DNA of 64,000 bases from Bacteroidota bacterium (GCA_018267955.1 JAFDXL010000009.1:956717-1020716); one strand, 5' to 3'. Shown: positions 26,726 to 35,036, counted from the first letter of the stretch. Numbers and translations: made by a program. Notes: generated from the letters alone by a model not told the origin.

Positions 26726-29700
26726 CTAATACCTGTTGTGATACAATTGAAAATATTCCTTGGCAATAAGGTTGCTGATATTTTGCCGTGTATCAGTATC
26801 TAAGTCCAATTTTTCGTTGACAACAAATTGCTGTGCTACCAGGCGAACCAGGTAGCGGTCAAACAGCGCTTCGTTGCTCAAAAAGTCTTCCTGGCCTTCC
26901 AGTTTATTGTCTACTTCATTTTTAACCTGCATCAGTGCGCGGTGCAGTTGCAGTTCTTTAGCATTGAGTGTTCCTTTTTCAGTCAGGCGCTTGTGAATGC
27001 GTACATATTTCTCATCGTTGCTGTACTTGGCTTTGAGCAAAGCATTTTTGCGGTTCAGCTCTTTCGCCTCATCGTATATTTTGCGCAGCAAGGGCAGGTT
27101 TTCCACCATGTCTGCCTGCGTCGTTTCGGTCAGATTCTTTTTCCTGAAAATGCGTTCCAGCTCTTCCTTCAGACTTACAAAATGCGGATCGCCCTGGTCA
27201 AAATTGTTTTGCAAAGCTTCGCGGGTTTTCCGCAACTGCTCTTTTAGCTCATCAGCCAGCTTAAGCTCTTCTTCACCCACTTTGATGAACTGGAAAATGA
27301 TGTCTTCTAAAGCTGCATTTAATAGGTTTTGCGTAGCCTCCTCGTTGCCGATGTTCTCTATAAAATTGAGATTGTCCAGGCGGTTTTGAGCTTCTATCAG
27401 CAGTCGGTTTAGTACTTCAAAATCAACAAGTTCTCCTAAACCATCGAGGCCTTGCAGCGCAATCAGGTTTTTCAGCTCCTTTGCTGTACGTAAAGCTTTA
27501 ACCAGTTGCAATAGCTCCGCTTTGTTAGTCAATTGTGCGATCTGCTGAGAAAAGAGTTCGCGGTTCTCGGTGTCATAATGGAACAATGCTTCTTTAATGT
27601 TTTCAATCTCCGCCCTGATTTCTGCTTCAGATTTGAACAGGTGGGAGTACATTTCCATTTCATCGCCCAGTTCGTCCTGCAGCTCCCGGAAATACAATTG
27701 ATTTGTACGGTCGAATGCTTTCGATATATCGGCGAAGTCAACTACATAACCGTACTGATTCTTTTTGTACGGACGATTCACGCGGGTTAAGGTCTGCAAC
27801 AAGTTATGGTCTTGGATAACACGCGCCAGGTAAAGCTTTTTCAAACGTCGGGCATCGAAACCAGTAAGCAGCATATTATAGACAAAAAGCAAATCGATCT
27901 TATCGGCTTTATATGCCTTGATGAGTTCCTTGCGTACGTTTTTGTCATTTTCATCATGCAGGATCAATGCCGCGGTTAAAGGCTTTTCAGCATGCATGCC
28001 ATAAGGAACAAACGGTTCGGCGGCAATCGACAACTGCGCTGCATCGGTTTCCTGCTCACCGTACCGCTCTTCAAATAGCTGGAAAAGCATTTTGGCTTGC
28101 TTGGAAGAATCGCAAACGACCATGCCGCCCAGGCTCTGGTCTTGCCAGTAATCCCTGAACTCATTTAAATCTTTTGTGATGTAATTCAATAGGCCCTGTG
28201 CAAATTTTCGTTCTGCATACACATCTGAAGCTTTGATGTCGCCTTTCAGAAGCTTGATCTGCTCCATTACATCTTTCATCTCCATTTTAAAGCTGCCTTC
28301 GATTTCTTCACGGATCAAACGCAAGGTATAGCCATCGGCAATGGAACGATTGTAATAGTATTTATGGATATAGTTGCCAAACAGCAACTTGGAATCGTAT
28401 TCTTTAGCGACCTCCTTTAGTAATGGTGTACCAGTTAAAGCGATGATCACCGCATTCTTATCTGAATTGATCAGATTAGCAAGGTAGTTGCCTTTCGGAT
28501 TATAGCTCCGGTGTGCTTCATCGAGGAAGTAAATCCTTTGGGTATTTATATCATAATCCGGCAACTTTACGATGGTGGCATCTTCGCTGAATTTCTGGAT
28601 ATTGATCACTGTAATTTCAGGCTTCCCGCTGTCATTGTGTAGCGCGCCCGCTATTTGCAGATCATGGATAAACTCCTGGCGGGAATTTACTTGCTTCACT
28701 TTCAGACCGCGATTAGAAAATTCTGTCGAAGATTGGATTAGCAGATCCAGCCGGTCTACAATAAAGTAAAACTTTGGGATGACGTTCTGCTTCTGGTAAT
28801 AATCAATAAGGTGTTGTACGTTATAAAAGGCCAGCGCCGTTTTACCCGAGCCTTGCGTATGCCAGATAATACCTTTACGCTTCCCTTCATCCAGTTTGGC
28901 CGCGATAGCCATAGTAGCAAAAATTTGCGGGTAGCGCATGATGTGCTTTTGCAAACCACTTTCTTCTGCTACATAGGCAATCGCATAGCGTAAGATAAAA
29001 GCAAGCCGTTCCCTGCTGAATAAAGAAGTAAGGATACGATGTGTAGGTGTATGAGGTTCTTTATTGATTTTGAACTCAGGGCTGTGTTTAATCACCAAAA
29101 GATTATTATCCTTCAGTATCTCATTTTCTTCCAGCTCTGAAATCGTTCCTAACTTCTGTTTTACCGGATAATCTTCGTCTTCACGGAAATAATTGAATTG
29201 TAAATCTGCATAAGCCGATGTAGCATAAAATGCACCGAATACAGGCTCCACAATGCCATCTTCATACTCCATATTATTGGAAAAGACCATCAGCTGCGTG
29301 ATGTTAGCAAAACAGCGGAAATACTTGTTTTTAAAGCGCGCATTGATACGGCTTCGTTCAGCCATTACACCTTCTTTGTTATGCGGCTTTTTCACTTCTA
29401 CAAAAGCCAGTGGCATTCCATTGATCAGTAAGGTGATATCAGGGCGAAATTCTTCATCCCCATTTTTGGCCGTCAATTCGGCGGTAATGTGAAAACTATT
29501 GTTGTCGAAATTTTTAAAATCGATCAGTTTAATACCCGAGGTTGCCGTCAGCCGTTCATAAAACTTTCTTCCGAGATCTTCATAATCCAGTTCCAGACTT
29601 ACTTCATCCAGTACACGCAGAATTTCTTCTGTGGTTACCCCCGGGTTAATACGTGCTAGGCTTTCAACGAAAATGTCCTGGAAAATATTTGTGTCATCCC

Positions 29701-29797
29701 TGCGATGTTGCTCCCCAATTGGTATATACTGGTATCCCAGCTTCATCAAATGAAGCAACGCAGGAATTTTGACGCGAGAGTTTTCGTTGAATGACAT
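26726..29797 (-). CDS. hsdR: type I restriction-modification endonuclease/translocase subunit HsdR
   Basis: A 1023-residue HsdR. The N-terminal nuclease domain has Asp120 in FRPDITLL and the Glu134-x-Lys136 pair in AFVEVKKP, a complete PD-(D/E)XK site. The SF2 motor follows: Walker A HTQGSGKTALAF with Lys319, and DEAH at 426-429 in YFLDEAHRSYNP. Later come the helicase motif TRVNRPY and a helical C-terminus for complex assembly. Length is standard. All three Hsd genes are intact, so the system looks functional. It is 22 bp after the XRE regulator. Confidence 0.95.
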   Translation of the reverse strand: MSFNENSRVKIPALLHLMKLGYQYIPIGEQHRRDDTNIFQDIFVESLARINPGVTTEEILRVLDEVSLELDYEDLGRKFYERLTATSGIKLIDFKNFDNNSFHITAELTAKNGDEEFRPDITLLINGMPLAFVEVKKPHNKEGVMAERSRINARFKNKYFRCFANITQLMVFSNNMEYEDGIVEPVFGAFYATSAYADLQFNYFREDEDYPVKQKLGTISELEENEILKDNNLLVIKHSPEFKINKEPHTPTHRILTSLFSRERLAFILRYAIAYVAEESGLQKHIMRYPQIFATMAIAAKLDEGKRKGIIWHTQGSGKTALAFYNVQHLIDYYQKQNVIPKFYFIVDRLDLLIQSSTEFSNRGLKVKQVNSRQEFIHDLQIAGALHNDSGKPEITVINIQKFSEDATIVKLPDYDINTQRIYFLDEAHRSYNPKGNYLANLINSDKNAVIIALTGTPLLKEVAKEYDSKLLFGNYIHKYYYNRSIADGYTLRLIREEIEGSFKMEMKDVMEQIKLLKGDIKASDVYAERKFAQGLLNYITKDLNEFRDYWQDQSLGGMVVCDSSKQAKMLFQLFEERYGEQETDAAQLSIAAEPFVPYGMHAEKPLTAALILHDENDKNVRKELIKAYKADKIDLLFVYNMLLTGFDARRLKKLYLARVIQDHNLLQTLTRVNRPYKKNQYGYVVDFADISKAFDRTNQLYFRELQDELGDEMEMYSHLFKSEAEIRAEIENIKEALFHYDTENRELFSQQIAQLTNKAELLQLVKALRTAKELKNLIALQGLDGLGELVDFEVLNRLLIEAQNRLDNLNFIENIGNEEATQNLLNAALEDIIFQFIKVGEEELKLADELKEQLRKTREALQNNFDQGDPHFVSLKEELERIFRKKNLTETTQADMVENLPLLRKIYDEAKELNRKNALLKAKYSNDEKYVRIHKRLTEKGTLNAKELQLHRALMQVKNEVDNKLEGQEDFLSNEALFDRYLVRLVAQQFVVNEKLDLDTDTRQNISNLIAKEYFQLYHNRY

Positions 29798-29819
29798 TGT
29801 AGCGGTTTAAAATGGTAGT

Positions 29820-30029
29820 TTATTGTTTGGTTGAGTGCAGTAGCTCCCGGACATCAACATTCAGCACTTTTGCTACACCAATCAATGTCTCTAGAGATGG
29901 CTGTTTCTCATTAGTGCACCAATGAGAAATAGTAGTTTCATTCTTACTTAAACTTTCTGCCAACCACTTATTGGTTCTGTCCTGTTCAGCTAGAACTACT
30001 TTAATCCTATTAATTGCCTTTTTAGACAT
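29820..30029 (-). CDS. XRE family transcriptional regulator, controller of the restriction operon
   Basis: A 69-residue single-domain HTH protein. The XRE helix-turn-helix is readable as TNKWLAESLSKNETTISHWC, followed by PSLETLIGVAKVLNVDVRELL, the standard fourth and fifth helices. It is the first gene of the operon that continues with hsdR, hsdM, hsdS, the ImmA/IrrE peptidase and the Septu-like pair. A short inverted repeat overlapping its -7 box suggests autoregulation. Small XRE proteins in this position act as controller (C) proteins that delay restriction after entry into a new host. Confidence 0.88.
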   Translation of the reverse strand: MSKKAINRIKVVLAEQDRTNKWLAESLSKNETTISHWCTNEKQPSLETLIGVAKVLNVDVRELLHSTKQ

Positions 30030-30032
30030 GAA

Positions 30033-30054
30033 ATTTGCTTATTAGGCAAATATA
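30033..30054 (-). promoter_or_regulatory. XRE operon promoter with overlapping operator
   Basis: An inverted repeat ATTTGC-N7-GCAAAT (30033-30051) starts 3 bp upstream of the XRE start codon. The -7 box TATATTTG (minus strand, 30047-30054) shares its TTTG with one arm. Binding at the repeat would block the promoter. Confidence 0.5.
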
Positions 30055-30195
30055 TTTTATCAATAGTGGAAATCATAACCTTTATACACTTTTATTTAGC
30101 TCAATACAACAATATATAGTTGAGCATCCTTATACTATGAACTATTCTATTGATGATCCACCACAATGCCACATCTGATAGCAGTAGACCTTCTA

Positions 30196-31944
30196 CTATG
30201 GAATGTTCCAACATTGTTTTATAGCTGCTAAAATTTCGTCGCGGCGATGGTAAAAGTATTTGGATGCATCAGGCGATTGAACGTAGCTGAAAGGTGCATA
30301 GGATTGAAACCAATCATTTTCGTTAAGAGTTCTTTGCGCTCTCTTTTTCCTTCTTAACATTTCTGTATGGTAATGATCGATTTCGTTAGACAGTTTCAAA
30401 TTTCCCTTTGCAAATAATACAATCTTATCAAAGAAGTAGTCAAAATGAATCATTGTAACAGGCTTTATAGAACGAAAGCTATTACGAATATTATTTACCC
30501 TTGGTTGGAATGTACCGTCTAAATACTCATTCAGCGCAGGAAAATCAAAATAGATGTTTGTTTGTATTATGATCGGATGGATAACCATGTTTCGCAGTTT
30601 AAGCCTTTGCCTAGCTGCCTTTTCATCGATCTGCCAAAATCTATCCTGATTACCGACGAGATAATTAAGGTTATTGGCTATTTGAGAAACTCCTTTGGGC
30701 TTTATCCTTGTCCGCCATCCTTCTTCAACTTCAAGCTCCACAAATTTTTCTTTGATGGCTTGTTCTATTACCTCATATGAGCCTGATTGAATAACTTCCG
30801 CGTTTAACAAATAGTCTTTGAATTCGATTAAAAAGATGTTGTTTCCTGTTCTGTAATAACAGTCTGGATTGAAGGAATTATTATCATCGAAAAATAATAG
30901 GCTGTCGTACTTATTAGAAAAGCACGAAATCATCATATTCTTGAATAGAATATTTTCAGAAAATTCTTTTCCGATAGTCCCCTTGAATCTCCCAAAATCC
31001 GTAACTGAAGCATTAACACCAGAATCATTATAGAAGGAGAATAAGATCCCTAAGTTTAATGCATTATAAAGGTAATCCCAGTAAGGAACTATAAACTCCC
31101 CTTCATCAAACTGAAATAATGGCTTTTCTTTTAATGCACGGTAATCTAGCTGCAGTTCTTCGTTCTCTTGAACAGCTTGTGGATTGATAACTAGAGAATC
31201 TAATACCGGCTCCGACTGATCAATCCTAATTCTAAAAAAGTAATCCATCGGATTATCAGATGGAACTCTTTGTAAGTTTGGTACAGCCAAACCCAGCAAC
31301 CTATGAATATACTCTTGCGGTGAATTGCACCCTAAAGTCGGATAATAGGCTCTTGCAAAATTACCAAAAACAGGGTGGTTCTCAATATATGTCATCAATG
31401 CAAGCCCTCGGCAGGTCTCTTTAATGGCATCCGGCCTGTTATTAAACTGATATTGCTTATATAAATGAGGCCACATCAGGCGCAGTAAATGATCGCCGCC
31501 TTGGTCAGCAGCATTTCTTATTTCCGGCCCCATATCCTCAATATCTCGAAGGTTCAATAGGTGAATGTTAGCTAGGTACGCTTTGAAGAGGTTATACTCA
31601 TCTTCTGCAAAATTCTCCTCAATCTGCACGTCATCGCCTTTAAAATGCAACAGCTCCTTGCTGATAAGGTCAACTGTAAATCTGTGTGCAAATAACTTCC
31701 GACCTTGAAGTATTAGGGGCTGGGATAACCGCAATATTCGGGCGCGTTCCGCCTCTTGAAAATTCACTGTCAAATGAATTAATAAAAACCACTGAGTATC
31801 GGGTGTATCTTTTCTTATATCGAGAGTGTCATTAATAGTCGCTAATATGCCAATGATGAACCTTGAAGGAACATTCGCGAGCAAAGCATTAATGTCAGGT
31901 AACTCGTCGTCAAAAAGGTCGCGGTATTCGAAAGAAACTATCAT
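30196..31944 (-). CDS. unrecognised protein with PD-(D/E)XK nuclease signature, candidate defence gene
   Basis: A 582-residue protein that I cannot assign to a named family. Residues 315-380 have the order of a PD-(D/E)XK nuclease: an acidic helix GKEFSENILF (Glu327/Glu330), then SFNPDCYY with Asp361, then FLIEFKDY with Glu374 and Lys376 at the end of a hydrophobic strand. The first 300 residues are mixed helix and strand without a motif I know. The C-terminal 80 residues are basic and helical (RRKKRAQRTL). It has no signal peptide. It lies 166 bp upstream of the XRE gene on the same strand and is flanked by long gaps, so it is probably its own unit within the defence cluster. Confidence 0.6.
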   Translation of the reverse strand: MIVSFEYRDLFDDELPDINALLANVPSRFIIGILATINDTLDIRKDTPDTQWFLLIHLTVNFQEAERARILRLSQPLILQGRKLFAHRFTVDLISKELLHFKGDDVQIEENFAEDEYNLFKAYLANIHLLNLRDIEDMGPEIRNAADQGGDHLLRLMWPHLYKQYQFNNRPDAIKETCRGLALMTYIENHPVFGNFARAYYPTLGCNSPQEYIHRLLGLAVPNLQRVPSDNPMDYFFRIRIDQSEPVLDSLVINPQAVQENEELQLDYRALKEKPLFQFDEGEFIVPYWDYLYNALNLGILFSFYNDSGVNASVTDFGRFKGTIGKEFSENILFKNMMISCFSNKYDSLLFFDDNNSFNPDCYYRTGNNIFLIEFKDYLLNAEVIQSGSYEVIEQAIKEKFVELEVEEGWRTRIKPKGVSQIANNLNYLVGNQDRFWQIDEKAARQRLKLRNMVIHPIIIQTNIYFDFPALNEYLDGTFQPRVNNIRNSFRSIKPVTMIHFDYFFDKIVLFAKGNLKLSNEIDHYHTEMLRRKKRAQRTLNENDWFQSYAPFSYVQSPDASKYFYHRRDEILAAIKQCWNIP

Positions 31945-32512
31945 GATCTAGGATTGAGTGTGTTTTGCTCAATATACAAAATACATTATCCTTTTTTATA
32001 AAGTTGCTATCTAGTCCAATTCTAAAAATCACCATGAACAATTTTCTTGTTTACAAACAACCTATTGAGATGTGAATTAAGCTTTAAGGGATTATGCTAT
32101 CGAAAACAATAGCACCTTTACGGCGAAGCAAAAGGAATTTGATGGCGAACTTAAAAGCACGTTGAATGAAACCCTTTAGACTTTAGGAAAGTCATCAAAA
32201 TACTTGAGGTTATCATCAAGAAACCAATCAACTAAACTTTGCCTTTCGTCTTCATCATCGGTTGCACTTTTTCTTTTACCTATTCGCTTTTGAGCTTAAC
32301 CTTTCAAAGACTTGCGAATTGATTGTTCGGCAGGCGAAGTTTAAAAAAGTTCTTTTACCATTCTTAAGCAGGTTTATATCCACGAGGGCCAAAAATTGCT
32401 AAATTTTTCTCCGTAGCTCATATCTGGCAAATGGGCATGAAATACATTGAATAATAATACTATATTACGGCAAAGCTCCAAGATGAAAAGTGCGGAAATA
32501 ACAGTGCAATGA
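31945..32512. other. intergenic stretch with decayed coding fragments
   Basis: About 570 bp without an intact gene. A minus-strand frame near 32190-32295 encodes a 40-residue tail containing RQSLVDWFLDDNL and ending in KYFDDFPKV followed by a stop, bounded upstream by another stop. A plus-strand piece near 32109-32180 gives FTAKQKEFDGELKSTLNETL. Both look like gene remnants of unknown origin. Confidence 0.4.
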
Positions 32513-32546
32513 AAAGGGTTTCAAACAAAATTGTCTGAAACCCTTT
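32513..32546 (-). terminator. hairpin after the secreted hypothetical gene
   Basis: An 11-bp stem (AAAGGGTTTCA with TGAAACCCTTT) and a 12-nt loop. On the minus strand it is followed by only four T residues. It may terminate the gene ending at 32591. Confidence 0.45.
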
Positions 32547-32555
32547 AGTGCTCTG

Positions 32556-32597
32556 TGGCCCGACTAGGACGTGACCCTATGACCGCCCGATTATTGT
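32556..32597 (-). other. degenerate 3' half of a tRNA, possible old attachment site
   Basis: Read on the minus strand this has the pattern of a tRNA 3' half: an ATAATCGGG anticodon-stem side, a T-arm ATAGG-GTCACGT-CCTAG with the correct 5-7-5 spacing, and GTCGGGCCA at the end. The T-loop is mutated compared with TTCxAxT and there is no 5' half, so it is not a working tRNA. Such 3' fragments are left at integration sites. Confidence 0.4.
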
Positions 32598-33136
32598 GCA
32601 AATCGTATCAAAAGCTCATGAGTAGATGTACTATAGATTAATCCATTAAATTCCAGGTTCCTTTTGTGCCCACGATTAATTAACCTCCCTATCCTACCGA
32701 AGTCAATCTGATCTGTATGAGAGAACTTGTCAACTACTTCATAATTGTTGATAGGCTCGCATTGGATAAAAACCAGAATCCCATCATGTTTCTTTACTCT
32801 TGCTATCGAATTGTCGCGTGATTTGTCTTTGAATATGACGGCAATATCCCGTTTAGTTGTGTGTTGTACAATAATGGCATCAAATGGTCGCCCTTGGTTA
32901 GCAGATTCATTTCCGGCATTTACCATACTTTTTTGCATGATTTTTTCTTGCGTCAGATCATTTTCTTTTCCAATGTCATTTTGAAAGGTGAATGAGACAT
33001 CGTAAGGCTCAACAGGTTCATTTTCATAAAAAATCATCTTGCCATTTATTTTGTTGACCCGAGCCAACGAATAATCTTTCTGCGCAAAAGCAAGCGAAGA
33101 CATTAATGTCAATAAAATTAATAGTGTAAATCTCAT
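32591..33136 (-). CDS. exported hypothetical protein
   Basis: About 181 residues from the ATG at 33136. The open frame reaches 33310, but the extra 58 residues cross an inverted repeat and lack any signal, whereas the chosen start gives a clean signal peptide (MRFTLLILLTLMSSLAFAQ). The mature protein has two related halves, each with an ARVNKINGKMIFYENEPVEPYDV-like or ARVKKHDGILVFIQCEPINNYEV-like segment followed by FTFQ or KFSH, and a repeated DFxAIIVQ / EFNGLIYS strand. This suggests a duplicated small beta domain. I do not recognise the family. Its stop codon lies within the tRNA-like scar, so the natural C-terminus may have been altered. Confidence 0.6.
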   Translation of the reverse strand: MRFTLLILLTLMSSLAFAQKDYSLARVNKINGKMIFYENEPVEPYDVSFTFQNDIGKENDLTQEKIMQKSMVNAGNESANQGRPFDAIIVQHTTKRDIAVIFKDKSRDNSIARVKKHDGILVFIQCEPINNYEVVDKFSHTDQIDFGRIGRLINRGHKRNLEFNGLIYSTSTHELLIRFAQ

Positions 33137-33219
33137 AAGGACTTGTCTGGTTAATTTGCCAGAGGTCCGATGGCAGGCTAAAAAATAAATTGGGGCGTGA
33201 ACCTCAGAGCTACCATTCC

Positions 33220-33330
33220 GTCTGAGGGACCGCGAAGCCCGACTACCAAAACGATAGATAAAGCCACACCCCGTATTGGGTGTAGTTATCCATCTTTCTA
33301 TGGTAGTCATTCAATTCGCGGTTTTCAGAC
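33220..33330. repeat. 111-bp imperfect inverted repeat
   Basis: Matching arm segments from outside to inside are GTCTGA/TCAGAC, CCGCGAA/TTCGCGG, GACTACCA/TGGTAGTC and ACACCC/GGGTGT, around a 6-nt centre at 33272-33277. The spacing between segments is nearly equal on both sides. It lies 84 bp upstream of the secreted hypothetical gene. Confidence 0.6.
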
Positions 33331-33434
33331 TAGAAAGATAATTCTACGCTATGTCGATTGTTATTCTATTATATTTCTCGAATATTTTAAACAATACAAA
33401 TATAGAAACAGTAATTAAAATACATTAAGCTAAT

Positions 33435-33540
33435 ATTCCGGCTTATTCCGGAATCTTCTTAAACCATCTTAATATTTATTGGATATGTTCCAATTGATGA
33501 GCAAAACATTCAATAAATTAGTAACAGGCTAATTCCGGAA
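33435..33540. promoter_or_regulatory. three ATTCCGG motifs upstream of the RteC-like gene
   Basis: ATTCCGG occurs at 33435, 33445 and 33532. The second forms the palindrome ATTCCGGAAT and the third TTCCGGAA. The last two are each followed by AATCT-TTAAA-like sequence. They may be operator sites for the gene that starts at 33568. Confidence 0.3.
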
Positions 33541-33567
33541 AATACCAGAATCTCTTAAATTCTCCAC

Positions 33568-34386
33568 ATGCAACAAACAGAAGATGTCACTCAAAAATTC
33601 CACAAAGTGTTACGAAAGAAAACTTTCCATAATTTTTTGGAAGAACTTTGTAAACAATTAGAGATAGAACAGATTGATGTCTGTATAGAGAAATCAATAT
33701 CGTTGAAACAATTCCAAACACTTGGAAAAATTTTGCCAATCGACCAATTAGCTTTTCGTGTAAATATGAACTCGATATTTGCATATGGTCCAGACATCTA
33801 TCAAAAAAGTAAAGCGCTTATTTTATTGGAGCTGAAAAAAAAGGCTGGACTGCCCAATGTCATTCAAACTTTAGAGGCATTCGAATATAAAATTCAATGG
33901 GCAATTCAGCCATATGAGAAATTTAATCCAATCACTTTTTTAAACAAAATCAGTTTTAATGCCATTTATCCCGGTGAAGAAAGGATAGAACGTATTGTAT
34001 CGTCAAATGCTTTAAATCTTAGAAACAAAGATTTCAATCAAATCCAGAATGAAATTAACTATAGGTATTATTTATTGGACAGTATTTACAGTCTTGTCAA
34101 GGAACAATTAAGCAAAGCACGATATGAGGAGAAGAAGGATGCGAAATTTATTTGGAAATCAAAAAATGCAAAGTTCGACTTAACTGAAATAGCATTGGTG
34201 ATAACCAAAATGACTCAATTCGACCATCCTAAGGAAGCCCCGCCAAATATTTTCATTGAAAGATTTCTAGCGCTTTTTAACGAACCTAGTCACAAAATTT
34301 CGCATGATATTGGGGAAATAAAAAAAAGAACAAAACCCAGCAAACTATCTAAGGATTTTTATAAAATCATTTTCGACAATCGCTAA
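33568..34386 (+). CDS. RteC-like protein of a Bacteroidota mobile element
   Basis: A 272-residue cytosolic protein. The C-terminal block FIWKSKNAKFDLTEIALVITKM and the following IFIERFLALFNEPSHKI resemble the conserved end of RteC proteins, which control excision and transfer of Bacteroides conjugative transposons. The N-terminal half is helical and charged (FHNFLEELCKQLEIEQID). I base the name on these segments only; a search would be needed to confirm. It is the first of five same-strand small genes (RteC-like, zinc ribbon, small membrane protein, HTH_17, DNA-binding-like), an arrangement common in integrative elements. Confidence 0.55.
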   Translation: MQQTEDVTQKFHKVLRKKTFHNFLEELCKQLEIEQIDVCIEKSISLKQFQTLGKILPIDQLAFRVNMNSIFAYGPDIYQKSKALILLELKKKAGLPNVIQTLEAFEYKIQWAIQPYEKFNPITFLNKISFNAIYPGEERIERIVSSNALNLRNKDFNQIQNEINYRYYLLDSIYSLVKEQLSKARYEEKKDAKFIWKSKNAKFDLTEIALVITKMTQFDHPKEAPPNIFIERFLALFNEPSHKISHDIGEIKKRTKPSKLSKDFYKIIFDNR

Positions 34387-34405
34387 TAATAAATTTCTCG
34401 GACAA

Positions 34406-34431
34406 AATTCAGGATTTTAAAATCCTGAATT
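34406..34431. repeat. 26-bp perfect palindrome
   Basis: AATTCAGGATTTT is followed directly by its exact complement, with no loop. It lies 20 bp after the RteC-like stop. It could be a factor-independent terminator stem, but the lack of a loop and of a long T run also fits a protein-binding site. Confidence 0.7.
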
Positions 34432-34450
34432 GGACGTAAAAAACATCCCA

Positions 34451-34479
34451 TTATTGCATGCAATAAATTACGCATGCAA
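34451..34479. promoter_or_regulatory. 16-bp palindrome and repeated GCATGCAA before the zinc-ribbon gene
   Basis: TTATTGCATGCAATAA (34451-34466) is a perfect palindrome, and its GCATGCAA core recurs at 34472-34479, overlapping the start codon of the next gene. This looks like an operator. Confidence 0.45.
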
Positions 34480-34851
34480 ATGACAAAACATTGCAAATAC
34501 TGCAGCAATCTAATTCCAAGCATAAGAAAATCTTCTGCAACCTATTGCAGCGATGCTTGCTATTACGAGGCTAAAAAGGTGCGTTCTTCTACGCATTATA
34601 GTTCCCAACAAGCATTCATTAACCTATTCAATCGGAATAAAGAACTTTTAGAACAGTTTTATCCTCTGCATCAATTAGGGCAAGCCGTCACCTATGCTAT
34701 GCTTGATGGATTACAATTCAATTGGGGAATATCTGAAGGGGAACTTCAAGATAGTGATTCGAATATCTGGAAGGTAATCGGAAAGTACTGCTATTTATTA
34801 AACACTGATAAAACCATAGCCATAGAACTATGCGACAATTCGAACCAGTAA
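34474..34851 (+). CDS. small zinc-ribbon protein of the element
   Basis: A 125-residue protein. The N-terminal 32 residues contain a zinc ribbon with CKYC and CSDAC cysteines (about residues 7, 10, 25, 29), in the form seen in many short Bacteroidota element proteins. The remainder, FINLFNRNKELLEQFYPL onward, is helical without a recognisable motif. Its end overlaps the next gene by 22 bp, so the two are probably translated together. Function unknown; nucleic acid binding is the usual guess. Confidence 0.6.
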   Translation: MQMTKHCKYCSNLIPSIRKSSATYCSDACYYEAKKVRSSTHYSSQQAFINLFNRNKELLEQFYPLHQLGQAVTYAMLDGLQFNWGISEGELQDSDSNIWKVIGKYCYLLNTDKTIAIELCDNSNQ

Positions 34852-35036
34852 CAGAAGACATCAGATTCCAGCAGCTTGGACTTGCACAACATGACGTGGG
34901 GATAGAATATCCCAACAATAAATATCAAACGCTTTTAATTATTGTAGGAATGGTAGCAGTATTTGCGGTATGGCTTCATCTCGCACAAACCAGGCGAGCT
35001 ATGAGGGAAATTGAAACTAAAGAAAACAACAATTGA
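34830..35036 (+). CDS. small single-pass membrane protein
   Basis: A 68-residue protein with one hydrophobic segment, LLIIVGMVAVFAVWLHLA (about residues 35-52), followed by a basic RRAMREIE tail that would stay in the cytosol. It overlaps the zinc-ribbon gene by 22 bp and is followed 23 bp later by the HTH_17 gene. Unrecognised. Confidence 0.5.
   Translation: MRQFEPVTEDIRFQQLGLAQHDVGIEYPNNKYQTLLIIVGMVAVFAVWLHLAQTRRAMREIETKENNN

Noticed and set aside
33137-33310. 58-residue N-terminal extension of the exported hypothetical protein
   Set aside because: It crosses the inverted repeat and would hide a clear signal peptide that starts at 33136.
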